Shown: positions 22,493-32,363 of the stretch, piece by piece
How positions within the stretch are numbered: the first letter of the stretch is position 1
How the letters are laid out: each line of letters starts with the position of its first letter
NCBI GenBank assembly: GCA_036023115.1
Contig: JAYKKT010000089.1
Location: forward strand, 20,269,001 to 20,333,000
Direction of reading: 5' to 3'
From: Brasenia schreberi
Taxonomy: Eukaryota > Streptophyta > Magnoliopsida > Nymphaeales > Cabombaceae
Length of the DNA stretch: 64,000 nucleotides
Notes under the pieces: model-generated
Seen by the model: the letters and a program-made list of their open reading frames with translations, nothing else
Database searches by the model: none
Told to the model about the DNA's origin: nothing
Made by a program: the position numbers and the translations under genes

Positions 22493-25400
22493 TGTAGACG
22501 CGTGAAAATCCCCGCCTCTTCGCCTTTTTCGAGGCTTGGAGCGGATCCTCTCGTGTGTCTAAGGCCTATGTATGCAAACAGGGCGTGCCAGCTAGCTTAC
22601 CTAAGCTAGCGAAGATATTTTTATACTGACTTCTAAACGTGGCGACTGTGAGCAAGTAAGCTCTTGTCGTCGCAGACCTTCTTGCACCGATGCGCAAGGG
22701 TCAGTCTGTACGCTTTGCAAAAATCGAGTTTCTGGAGGAAAGTCTACGAAGCGGTTCGAGGTGTCTATTTCGGGTCTTTAAGATGCGGTTGCATGTTTTA
22801 GATCACGTGGATTTGCACGTGCCTAAGTCTTTTCTTTTATCCCTTTTCGGGCCACCTAGTTTGTGTGTTATGAACACTCCACTACATGGGCGAATTCGAA
22901 CGGGGCTTGCTTTGATGCAATATGCGTCCTACCTCGTGGTATGGCGTAGATGCAATGCAAACTCACGCTACTCCAAAGGGAAAACCCGAAATGTAAAGAC
23001 AATACTGAAGGGAAATGACTGAAGGGAAATAACCGAAGGAAAATAACCGAAGGGAGATATGTATATAGATTATGTATATGAGCCCTTACTCGGGTCTTGC
23101 AAATAAGAGCGAAGGCTCAATGTGAGTGCGTGCTGGAATTGAAAGACTTACACACACGACATGAAATTAAACCCAAATAGAAATTGCAGTATGGCCTTGA
23201 CTAAGGTCTTGGGAGTAAGAGCGAAGGCTCAATGTGTGTGAAAGTGCTTGAATTGAAAGACTTACTCACACGACATGAAATGAAACCCAAATAGTATAGG
23301 TCGGCCCTTACTTGGGTCTTTCAAATAAGAGCGAAAGCTCAATGTGTGTGAAAGTGCTTGAATTAAAAGACTTACCCACACGACATGAAATGAAACCCAA
23401 ATAGTATAGGTCGGCCCTTACTTGGGTCTTTCAAATAAGAGCGAAAGCTCAATGTGTGTGAGAGTGCTTGAATTGAAAGACAACGCACCCAACTTAAACA
23501 AAACCCTTCGAAAATGAAAATATATATATATACTTATGTATTAGGGGCTGATTAGGCCCGTGTGTGTTCAAAATCGTGCACAACTAAGAGAGTGCACGTG
23601 TGTGGTTGTGCCAAGCCACGTTATTACAAGCGGGGGGAGACTATGCTCCGTTATTACAACCCCATATCAAATTGAATCTCAAGCAAGTATACAACTAAAG
23701 ACCGAGTTTAGGCACTTACAAGTAGCTGGTCCGTAGAGGCCTTGCTTGAGCGTGAGCTTGGCCTTCGCCTTGGGCTGCAAACGGGAGCTCCGCGAGGATA
23801 GGTGACCAAAGGTGCTGGCTGGCTGCAAGTGGGGCGCGGGATAGGCGCCTCAAAGGTGGTCGGTTGCAAGTGGATGTCGCCTCGAGGTGGGGGGTTAAAG
23901 GGGCTGAACAAGTGAGTTTTCAGGGTCACTAAGAGAGTTGAGTGTTTAGGGAAACTGGACCTAAAGGGGAGTTTGTGGGAAGGCCGAATGGGACACCTAG
24001 GGGAAGGCCGAATGGGATAGGATGGTTAGGTAGTGGCCGGTAGTTTAGGTTATGCTAGGTTCGGCTAAGTGAAAAGGGTGGTGGAAAAGGACTGAGATGA
24101 TGATAGGGTGGGTGGCTAGGAGTGGAGAGGTAGTAGAGAAGGGCTTTGGGTAGAGTTAGGGAGTGCTTACCGGATAGGGAGAGGTGGTGGATGAAGTGAG
24201 AAGCCGGGAGTGGATGGGAGCTCGGCTGGTTCGGTTGGATGAAGGTGGTGGCGTCCAGCTGGGTGAGGTGATGGAGAGTGGAAGAGGGAAGGTGGCGGTG
24301 CAGGTAGTGCTGGTGGAGAGTGGAGCAGGCGGGCAGGTGGAGAGTGGAGCAGGCGGGCAGGTGGAGAGTGGAGCCGGCTGGGCTGAGGTGAGGGCTCTAG
24401 CTTGCAAAACCCGCCCCCAAAGGGGAGGGGTTTAAATAGGAGATGGGTAGGTCGGTTAGGGCTGGGCTTGGGGTAGTGGTTAGGTGGTTTAGGTAGGGTG
24501 GTATGTAGATAAGGTGGGCTGGAAAGGGTTGGGCCAGATATTTTGAAACTAGGGGTTTGGATTGATTGTGGGCTAGGGGTGGTTTAGGGGTTTAGGGCTA
24601 GGTTAGGTGGTTGGGTTTTAGGGTGAGGTTTAGTGAGCTAGGTTAGGTGATTAGGCTAGGTTTAGGCTAAGATTAGGGAAATTAATCTAGGTTTAGGGAA
24701 GGATTAGGGGAGTGGGTTAGGTGATTAGGTTGGGATTAGGACGGGATTAGGGAAGTGGGTTAGGTGATTAGGTTCAGATTAGGGGTGGATTAGGGGTTTA
24801 GGCTAGAATTAGGCATTTTGGGTTAGGTTTAGGTGAAGGAGCTCCTTTAGCATGGCCCATAAACCTTGACCACCTCATGTTGGTGCAGCCCTAGGTTAGG
24901 TTTTAGCTAATTACAAGCTTAAACCCACTCAATTAGGCTAACCCACATGATTAAACCCAAACTTGACACACAAGTCAAGCTTAATACAACACTCTTGATA
25001 TTTTCCATCCCCACTCTCTCTCATGCCCAATATCCCACATGAATTTCAAGTGGGCCCCACCTCCATTTATGAGAAGGTGATGTGGGCCATGGATATGGAT
25101 ATTGGATTGGATCTCTAGATCCAAATCCAAATCCAAGTCCACATATGGGTTTGGATTGGAATCTGGATATATATGGTCCACATCCAATCCAAACTGAACT
25201 CTGACTCCTTCGAGCTGGGTTCGAAACGGACGATTCGTGCGGGGCCTGACAGCATCAGTACTCCGTCTGCGTTGGGTCTTCGCCAACATAGTCGTCCGCC
25301 TCCGTTTCTGCCTTCCGGAGATGACTTCAAATGCTATTTTGATAAGAATAGGGTCTTGGATGTTCGAGATCCTGGGGTGTGAATCAGATACAAGAGTTGC

Positions 25401-25675
25401 TGTGCCGGGCTCGACGTGTGCTCCGGTTCCGGGCTCTTTTTAGCTCTCCTGGTCCTGTCCTGATCGGGCCAAGCCACTTCGGGGTTTCAAAACATGTTTT
25501 AAAAGGGGTTTTAAAAGCTATATTGTATGTTTTCGAAATATAGAATTCAAAACGTATGTACAGGGTTGTCTGGAAGGCTCCTGGGTTTCCAGAGGCAAAA
25601 AAAATGGCCCTTTGGGGCTGCTTGTACAAAACCAGGTTTGTTTTAAGAAGTTCGTGGGATTTCGGGGTGTTTACA
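22493..25675 (-). repeat. 3' LTR (LTR B) of the complete Tat element
   Basis: A 3183-bp LTR, 3' in coding sense. On the plus strand it runs from TGTAGACGCG to GGTGTTTACA. It contains the leader tandem array (about 23090-23480), TATA-like TTTAAATAG at 24431-24439, the G-rich telomere-like tract (about 24550-24835) and ATCCAA repeats (about 25085-25195). Confidence 0.95.
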
Positions 25676-25679
25676 GATG

Positions 25680-25688
25680 CCCCTCTTT
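25680..25688 (-). promoter_or_regulatory. Polypurine tract of the complete Tat element
   Basis: The minus strand reads AAAGAGGGG, then CATC, then the LTR start TGTAAACACC. The same tract precedes LTRs at 41965-41973 (plus) and 58774-58782 (minus). It is the expected primer for second-strand DNA synthesis. Confidence 0.85.
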
Positions 25689-26847
25689 GGCCTCGTCCAA
25701 ATAGATTTGGATAAGGGCAAAGATGACAAACACCCCTTTTAATGTCTCCCTAGATCTAGCCACGAAGAATATGGGATCGTCCCATTTTTAGCAAAATCTC
25801 AATTTACAAACTTGGGTAGGAGGAGATATCACGCCAAAGGGTGTTACTTATGGAATCTGGTCCTAAAATGGGATCATGTTCATGCAAGTACCATGCGTGG
25901 AATGCAGATGACATGGGTGTGGTGCCAAGAGTGGCGACCTCCCAGAGACCAGATGTGGTCGAACTCTAGAGACTTACAAGGTCTATTGCTCCAAATGAGC
26001 AAATCCTATGCTGTTCGATGTTCGGTTTTCAAAACTTATTTACAAAAGCTATTTACAAAAGGGATAACTGTCTTGAGCCTCGATCCTAAGGATCTCGAGC
26101 TCTTCGTGCTTGCCCTCGTTCGAGTCTTAACACTCGCTTATCTAGCGGAGGTTTTATAAGAAAACAAGCTTCATTTCAAATTCCTACGTCTTACTCGAAA
26201 CGTCGAATTCTCAAACAAGATGAAATTCAAGTAAGTAAATCCTATTTTTACTTTAGGATTCCTCGAAATGAACCATGCTTTAGCTTGGGATAAGCCAGGG
26301 ATGGGAAAGAGATACCACGGTCCCTTCTGAAGCGTCCCGTGGCTTAAGGCATAGAAGGCGGAAAACTGCTCTTTTTGAGCTTTTTGGCCTCTTTTTCCAT
26401 TTTTTTCATAGAGGGTCTCCCTTTGGGAGTATTTTTTCTTTAATCCCTCTTTTTCATAAGAGAATCGATTTTTCTTTTTGAAGTCTGGTTTCTTTCTTTT
26501 GGAAAGAGACTTTAAATGGGAAATTCCCTTTTGTTTTGGGCCTTTGTTTTCCTTTTGGAAATAGAAGAGAAGAGGGGAGGACTTATCCCAAGCCTACACT
26601 CGATCCATTCCAGATCAGCCTATTTAGAAATAGCACGTACTACTTGCAAGTATCTTGCTATGTTGAACTAGGCCTTTCTTTATAAGAAGAAGATTTTGAA
26701 ATGTAACCACGATTTTGAAAACTCCACTCTTTCACAAGTGCGAATTCTCTCACTCAGGGTCACACGAGTTGCCTTTTGCACCTTATTCTCATGTCTCAGG
26801 GCAGCTATCCCTATAAAATTTTCGAAAACTGGAATTTAATCCAGATC
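25689..26847 (-). other. 3' untranslated region with two conserved hairpins
   Basis: About 1.2 kb between the integrase end and the polypurine tract. It has no coding frame in coding sense, but contains two perfect stems kept in other Tat copies. One is CCACGG...CCGTGG at 26315-26342 and the other is CTCCC-TTT-GGGAG at 26417-26429. Homologous stretches are at 40812-41977 and 58783-59900. The plus-strand frame at 25812-26159 is a shadow. Confidence 0.7.
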
Positions 26848-27123
26848 CTACACATGATACTTCTTTAAGTATTGAATATTGATAGGATCTGCTAAATTCC
26901 AACCTTCTACATCGATCAACCAATACGAATTGTTCGTAGTGGTTGCTCGTACAACATAGGGTCCATCCCAGTTGGGGCGCCACTTGCCTAGGGGGTGTGG
27001 GCCACGATGGTGGATGGTTTTCAAGACCAGATCTCCCACTTCAAAGTGGCGAGGTCTCATGTGTTTGCTATAATGTCGGGCTATCCTTTGCCGGTATGCA
27101 CGAGCATGATCCATGGCAAGGAG
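26848..27123 (-). pseudogene. Integrase C-terminal end, complete Tat element
   Basis: In the same frame as the integrase core, after an in-frame TGA at 27124-27126. It reads MDHARAYRQRIARHY, then VGDLVLKTIHHRG and GKWRPNWDGPYVVRAT, and ends DPINIQYLKKYHV. This is the integrase C-terminal DNA-binding module with the G-K-x-x-x-x-W-x-G-P-Y motif typical of gypsy elements. No chromodomain follows, as expected for Tat. The stop replaces an Arg codon still present in the plus-strand relative at 40523. Confidence 0.88.
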
Positions 27124-27939
27124 TCACCTTTCATCTAGCAAATCTAGTTCGGCCATCCTAGCATGCTGAAGCGTCTCTAGGGGGAGGTCGAGTGCTATGG
27201 ATGTATGAAATGAATGTAGTTGGGTATGAATGGGAAGAATGGCGTTTGTGCCATAGACCAACTCGAATGGTGTGGCATTCGTGGGAGTCCAGATGGAAGT
27301 CCTATAAGCCCATAAGGCATCATCCAGCTTCTCGTGCCACGTCCTACCCTTCTCTAAGGTTTTCTCAATTATACTAATGAGAGTCTTGTTTGTGGCTTCG
27401 GCTTGGCCGTTGCCTTGAGGGTAGTAGGGCGAGGAGAAGTGGTGAGTTATGCCATACGTGTTGCACAACTTAACCATCCGCTCGTTCTTGAATGGGGTAC
27501 CATTATCAGACACAAGGTCTCGTGGAACCCCAAATCGAGCCAAGATATTCCTCCGGATGAAAGCCACCACATGTTGCCCCATTACATTTGTTAGGGAAAT
27601 GGCTTCCACCCACTTGGAGAAATACTCCGTGGCTGCTAAAATAAAACGATGCCCATTCGAGGCCTTTGGAAATATCGGGCCTACGATGTCAAACGCCCAC
27701 ATGGTAAATGGCCAGGGGCTGACCACGGAATGCAATGTAGATGAGGGGATATGAATGGCGTGCCCATGCACTTGACACAGATGACACTTCCTAACATGAT
27801 CGTGACAATCTTTTTTCAGGGTGGACCAAAAATAGCCCCCTCTAAGTATTTTCATTGCCATCATGTTGGCATTAACATGACCTCCACATTCTCCATCGTG
27901 GAACTCGTGCATCACTATCCTAGCCTCCTCTAGGTCGAT
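27124..27939 (-). pseudogene. Integrase zinc-binding and catalytic core, complete Tat element
   Basis: The 263-residue frame 27124-27915 carries the HHCC zinc-binding module (H6, H13, C44, C47; CHLCQ) and the D-D-E core: D76 in AFDIVGP, D137 in VSDNGTPF and E173 in GQAEATNKTL. It inserts the cDNA into nuclear DNA. The frame is continuous with the reverse-transcriptase frame except for the TGA at 27940-27942, which falls where the family motif L-L-R-C has Cys. This shows that the integrase was once part of a single pol polyprotein rather than a separately started gene. Confidence 0.93.
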
Positions 27940-30642
27940 TCACCTAAGCAGAATGCTGGTAAAACTCTTTTTGTATAAGACCCCACCCAGAATGGTGTAT
28001 CGGGTCGAAATCTTACGAATGAATGCCTTATCTTTGGATGTGGCATCCTCGGTAAATCCCCCATTTTCTAAAAATTGTTTTATGTTATAGAACCAGGGTT
28101 TTTCAATAGACTCTGGGTTGTTTTGGCAAATATCCAAGTCGTGTGTGGATGGATGGGGCGCATGCCATATTTCCAAAGATCTGGTCCCTGAAATGGGATC
28201 GACCTTCAGGGCTGAACCCAAGGAGGAGAGGGCATCGGCGATGCCATTGTCCTCTCTTCCTATGTGTGTGAGCTTACACGACTGGAAGGATTGGACCAAT
28301 CGAGTGGCCAACTCGTGATATGGAAGTAGTTTCTCATTACGTACTTGCCAATTTTTTAAAACCTGGTTTATGACAAGGAGTGAATCTCCAAAGACCTCGA
28401 TGCATGATGCCCCTAGAGTTTTCGAAATCCTTAAGCCTTGTATGAGTGCTTCATACTCAGCTACGTTGTTGGAACATTCGAAATCTAAGCGGACTGCTAT
28501 GGGAATCTCGCCCTTTTCAGGGGAGATTAGGATAATCCCGGCACCAGCCCCTCGTTGGTTTCGTGCCCCGTCAAAGTGCATCTTCCACACTTGGTTTTCG
28601 AAAGAATTTGCCAAAATGTGGTTTTGAAAATGGTTTTGCAATATGCCTTCATCAGGCATGTTGACAAGAGTGGGATATGCGTCCTCTAAGGGGAATTCAG
28701 CCACGTAATCTGCTAGGGCTTGCCCCTTAATGGAGATCTGGTGATGGTATTTCAGATCATACTCCATTAGAAGGAGTTGCCATTTGCCCAATCTACCCGT
28801 AAGAATGGGTTTTTCGAACAAGTGCTTGATTGGATCAAGCTTGGACACTATCCAGATCTCATGATCTAGGAAATAGTGTCTGAACTTCTGGCAGGCCCAG
28901 ACTAGGGCCAAGCACGTCTTCTCCATGGCTTGATAATTTCGTTCATAAGCCAAGAGAGTTTTCGAAATATAGTAGATGGCATACTCCTTATGGGTGTCAT
29001 CCTTGTATTGAGCCAACAGGGCTCCTAAAGCGTTTACATGCACGGAGATGTATAATAAAAGCGGTTTTCCTTGTTTTGGAGGATTCAAAACGGGGGGATT
29101 AACCAAGTATGCCTTCAGTCTCTCGAAGGACTTTTGGCATTCGTCATCCCATAAGAATTTCGTACCCTTCCTCAACAGTTTGTTGAAGGGTTCGCATCTA
29201 GTTGCCAGATTCGATATGAATCGGCGCACGGATTGTAATCGACCCTGGAGGCTACGGATTTGGGTGAGATTGGAGGGTGGAGCCATGTCTATGATGGCTC
29301 GACACTTAGAGAGGTCGACTTCTATTCCCCTTTGGCTCACCATAAAGCCTAGAAGCTTCCCTGATTCTACCCCGAACACACATTTTTGAGGGTTTAACTT
29401 TACTTTGTAAAGCCTAAGCCTTTCGAAAATCTTTTGTAAACATTCGATATGGGTGCATCGGGCTTTGGATTTCGCCAAGAGATCATCTACATACACTTCT
29501 ACAAGCTCGTGAATTTGATCATGGAAGATCGTGTTCATGGCTCGTTGGTATGTTGCACCGGCATTTTTCAAACCAAAGGGCATGACTGTATAGCAGTACG
29601 TGCCCCATGGGGTTGTGAAGGCGGTCTTACCCTGATCTCGTGGACTTAGTTTGATTTGATTATAGCCTGAATAGCCATCCATGAATGAAAACATTTCGTG
29701 ATTTGCAGTACTATCGACTATCAAATCTATGTTGGGTAAAGGATAATTATCCTTTGGAGTGGCTTTATTCAGGTTTCTGAAATCGATGCATATTCGAATT
29801 TTCCCATTGGTTTTTCGAACCACAACGATATGTGACAACCAATCAGAATACGCAATGGGTTTTATAAATCCGGCTTTTAGCAGATCTTCTAAACCCTCTT
29901 TGACTTGTGTGTGTACATTCGGGTGTATTTTCCTAAGCTTCTGCTTTGTGGGTTTTACACCTGCATCTAAGGGAAGACGATGCTCGACTATGCTGGGATC
30001 TATGCCCGACATGTCTTCATACGTCCATGCAAACACATCTAAATAGGTTCGTAGAAATGCAATGAATGCTAACTTTTCAGTTTCATGCAAGCATGCGCCT
30101 ATTTTGATGGTTTTGGGATTGGAATCATCCCCTAGGTTCACCTCTATGAAATCTCCTCCTACTGCTTGGGAAGGTCTTTCAAAATCGAGAATTCTATGAA
30201 ATTCTGGGAGCTCAGAAGTGGGATCTTCCTCAAGGGGATCCACTTCTGGGCTTTGATCATTCTCGTGGGCTATAGACCCGAGGGAACTTGATGCGTGGTT
30301 TTCAAAATGACCTGGTTTTGTACTTGGATTTTCAAGTGATTTCGAAATTTTTGGTCTGGCTATGCAGACGACGTTTCTTTCGAAATCCTTTTCTTTTGCC
30401 AAAGTCCTACCAGGAGCAGCTATGTACAAAATCTTTTTGGTATTTTCCAAATTTTCGATTTTTTTTGGCTTTTGTAAAACAAGAACTTTGGGAACTATAC
30501 AAAGCACTCTTTTTTCGAGTTTTTGTTTTTCCATTGTTTTTGGTTTTTCTTGTTTTTCGATTTTTTTGATTTTAAGTTTTTCAAATGTTTTTGGTATTTT
30601 TAGAAAAAGGGATCTTCCGTCATACCTACAAAGGGAAAACAC
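27940..30642 (-). CDS. Reverse transcriptase with two RNase H domains, complete Tat element
   Basis: A 900-codon frame; the first codon shown is GTG, and the true coding start may be at a splice junction near 30625. Residues 1-150 are a low-complexity Lys-rich linker. RT spans about 240-440, with SFMDGYSGYNQI (D322) and VYVDDLLAK (D386, D387) as catalytic sites. The usual Ty3 RNase H spans about 525-650; its first catalytic Asp is missing (LLYISVHVNALGALL, where L-Y-T-D-A-S is normal). A second, archaeal-like RNase H at about 685-812 keeps all four catalytic acids: D691 in MHFDGA, E729 in NNVAEYEAL, D753 in FGDSLLV and D803 in IADALS. This arrangement is the hallmark of the Tat lineage. It makes and trims the RNA/DNA hybrid during reverse transcription. 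Confidence 0.95.
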   Translation of the reverse strand: MFSLCRYDGRSLFLKIPKTFEKLKIKKIEKQEKPKTMEKQKLEKRVLCIVPKVLVLQKPKKIENLENTKKILYIAAPGRTLAKEKDFERNVVCIARPKISKSLENPSTKPGHFENHASSSLGSIAHENDQSPEVDPLEEDPTSELPEFHRILDFERPSQAVGGDFIEVNLGDDSNPKTIKIGACLHETEKLAFIAFLRTYLDVFAWTYEDMSGIDPSIVEHRLPLDAGVKPTKQKLRKIHPNVHTQVKEGLEDLLKAGFIKPIAYSDWLSHIVVVRKTNGKIRICIDFRNLNKATPKDNYPLPNIDLIVDSTANHEMFSFMDGYSGYNQIKLSPRDQGKTAFTTPWGTYCYTVMPFGLKNAGATYQRAMNTIFHDQIHELVEVYVDDLLAKSKARCTHIECLQKIFERLRLYKVKLNPQKCVFGVESGKLLGFMVSQRGIEVDLSKCRAIIDMAPPSNLTQIRSLQGRLQSVRRFISNLATRCEPFNKLLRKGTKFLWDDECQKSFERLKAYLVNPPVLNPPKQGKPLLLYISVHVNALGALLAQYKDDTHKEYAIYYISKTLLAYERNYQAMEKTCLALVWACQKFRHYFLDHEIWIVSKLDPIKHLFEKPILTGRLGKWQLLLMEYDLKYHHQISIKGQALADYVAEFPLEDAYPTLVNMPDEGILQNHFQNHILANSFENQVWKMHFDGARNQRGAGAGIILISPEKGEIPIAVRLDFECSNNVAEYEALIQGLRISKTLGASCIEVFGDSLLVINQVLKNWQVRNEKLLPYHELATRLVQSFQSCKLTHIGREDNGIADALSSLGSALKVDPISGTRSLEIWHAPHPSTHDLDICQNNPESIEKPWFYNIKQFLENGGFTEDATSKDKAFIRKISTRYTILGGVLYKKSFTSILLR

Positions 30643-30928
30643 TTCGGGTTAGACTCGGAATAGGAGGTCTAAACCATAGGTTTCTTCTAAGACACCAGGT
30701 GGTCACAGGGGGTGGCTCCGGCGGTATTCGGGGAGTATAGCCGATCCCATATCGGCTTGGGTTGGCCCTAGGAAGGATGGGCTCTAGGAGACCCTGGTTT
30801 TGTGCCCTTAGACTCTTGTAGGGCGTGTAACCCATGTTCAATAACATGTTCCATGACCTTTTGTTTTTTTGAAAAGATGGGATACAAGTCGTGGTCCTGG
30901 AACATGCTATCGTCCATATTAGGCTCAT
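30626..30928 (-). pseudogene. G-patch-like linker between protease and RT, own frame
   Basis: This minus frame encodes WNMLLNMGYTPYKSLRAQNQ, then SRYGIGYTPRIPPEPPP, a G-patch-like linker seen between protease and RT in Tat elements. It lies in a frame different from both the protease frame (30768-32360), which overlaps it, and the RT frame (27940-30642). Its stop TAG coincides with a 3' splice-site look-alike, CCCTTTGTAG. The decayed element at 58770-62144 has the same linker (WNMILNMGYKPYAGL) with the same frame relation. Confidence 0.75.
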
Positions 30929-32363
30929 ATGGCCTTTTGTCCAGGGGTTTTGGAAATAGGGAACGCTTGGGTTCTCCTAGGAGGATTAGAGTCGGGAGGG
31001 GGCCTGCTTTGGGCGGCCCCTTCACACATACAACCTTCCTAGGGTTGTTCAACACGAGCCGAGGTGGCTCAACCATAATTTGCTCTAGGTTAGCCTCATA
31101 GGCCTGGGAGCTTGATAAACAAGGGGAGTTTATGATCCCCTGAAGCTGTGGGTGACTCTCACCTAGGATCACTACGACCTGGTCCCTAAGAGGGATCTTG
31201 ACACACTTGTGGAAGGTGGATGGCACAGCGCACAAACTGTGTATCCAGGGCCTTCCCAGCAACAGGTTATAATGGGGGTGGATGTCCAAGACATGGAACA
31301 CCCCCGTGTGTTCGATCCCTCCCGTTTCCATTGGGAGTTCGATGGATCCTAAAGGTCTAGACGCATTCCCATCGTATCCAGTGATAACGATGGGGCTTGG
31401 GTTTACTGAAGTCAAGGTGACTCCGATTTTGTACGCCACATGAAGTGGAAGAATGTTGAGCCCTCCTCCACCATCGACTAGGCACCTGTCCAGAGAGTGG
31501 TTGTTTAGAACCACCTCGATATGCAGGGCCTGGTTATGGGTTTCGTAGGGTCTATCTACATCATCTTCCGAAAAAGTGATGGGCGATTTTGCTCCTAATA
31601 AAGCCACTTGGGTAGACAAGGATTCCAGACTTATGTTCGAATCAACCTTGGCCCTTTCTAGAATTTTCTCTAATACAAGTCTATGCCTAGGCGAGGTTTT
31701 TATAAGCTCTAGGATAGACATGTGAATAAGAATCTTTGAAAGGTGGTTTTCGAAATCATAAGGATTTAGGATGACTTTGTCCTTATCTGCTTTTGGCAGA
31801 CCACTAGGGATACATGCTTTTGAGGGGCCAGGCACACTGACCACCTTTTGAGCACCTTGAAGGTGTGGGGGTTGGTAGATCCTCCTGGATCTAGTAACTT
31901 CCCCCACGACCAGCCTAGGGTTCGCGCTAAACTTGGCTCTAAGGATGAGCTGAGGAGAACCTTGGATTTTCAAAACTGGTTTTACTGGGGTTTCCACTTT
32001 TGGTGGTCCCCAAATGACGACTTGGGCGGGCCTCTTGTATAGTACAAGGATGGGCGCACAAGTAGGTCGACCAGGTTCTGGCTTTTGCGCTAGTTCCTTA
32101 GAAATGGTGAGGGTACATACCTCCTTTTCTTTCCCACTGCCACTGGCGTGTTTGGGAAAGGGTTCCTTGAAGATAGCTTGAGGTGGCTCAGGTTCCGTAG
32201 TGACCTGGAGCCGGCCTTCTGCTATCAAGTTCTCAATTTTATTTAAAAGAGAGAAGCAGCGTTTGGTATCATGGCCTTTGAGCCGATGATACTTACAAAA
32301 TCGGTTTAAATACCCCCCTTTGGACGTGACTCCTTCGGGGATTTCAGGGAGTTCTATCATGCC
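30768..32363 (-). CDS. Zinc knuckle and retropepsin-like protease, complete Tat element
   Basis: A 530-codon frame in register with gag but separated from it by one TAG. Residues 22-35 form a zinc knuckle, CKYHRLKGHDTKRC (CX2HX4HX4C). A long linker follows (IYQPPHLQ, HMSILELIKTSPRH). The protease spans about 275-385: LHIEVVLNNHSLDRCLVDG, GGLNILPLHV, and HYNLLLGRPWIHSL. The active site reads D-G-G rather than D-S/T-G, as in other Tat-type copies in this window. The protease cleaves the gag-pol polyprotein. The last 50 or so codons read out of the linker frame. Confidence 0.92.
   Translation of the reverse strand, partial: GMIELPEIPEGVTSKGGYLNRFCKYHRLKGHDTKRCFSLLNKIENLIAEGRLQVTTEPEPPQAIFKEPFPKHASGSGKEKEVCTLTISKELAQKPEPGRPTCAPILVLYKRPAQVVIWGPPKVETPVKPVLKIQGSPQLILRAKFSANPRLVVGEVTRSRRIYQPPHLQGAQKVVSVPGPSKACIPSGLPKADKDKVILNPYDFENHLSKILIHMSILELIKTSPRHRLVLEKILERAKVDSNISLESLSTQVALLGAKSPITFSEDDVDRPYETHNQALHIEVVLNNHSLDRCLVDGGGGLNILPLHVAYKIGVTLTSVNPSPIVITGYDGNASRPLGSIELPMETGGIEHTGVFHVLDIHPHYNLLLGRPWIHSLCAVPSTFHKCVKIPLRDQVVVILGESHPQLQGIINSPCLSSSQAYEANLEQIMVEPPRLVLNNPRKVVCVKGPPKAGPLPTLILLGEPKRSLFPKPLDKRPYEPNMDDSMFQDHDLYPIFSKKQKVMEHVIEHGLHALQESKGTKPGSPRAHPS

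Noticed and set aside
24156..24435. Pro/Ser/Thr-rich minus frame with three P-A-P-L-S-T-C-P repeats (also 35295-35574)
   Set aside because: Encoded by a short GTGGAGAGTGGAGCAGGCGG-type tandem repeat in the LTR, just downstream of its TATA box in coding sense; both strands are open, so the frame is not informative.
30859..30872. A7 run near 30862 as a -1 frameshift site (A-AAA-AAA)
   Set aside because: The -1 frame meets a stop within nine codons; the linker lies in the +1 (or -2) frame, so a -1 slip would not join protease to RT.
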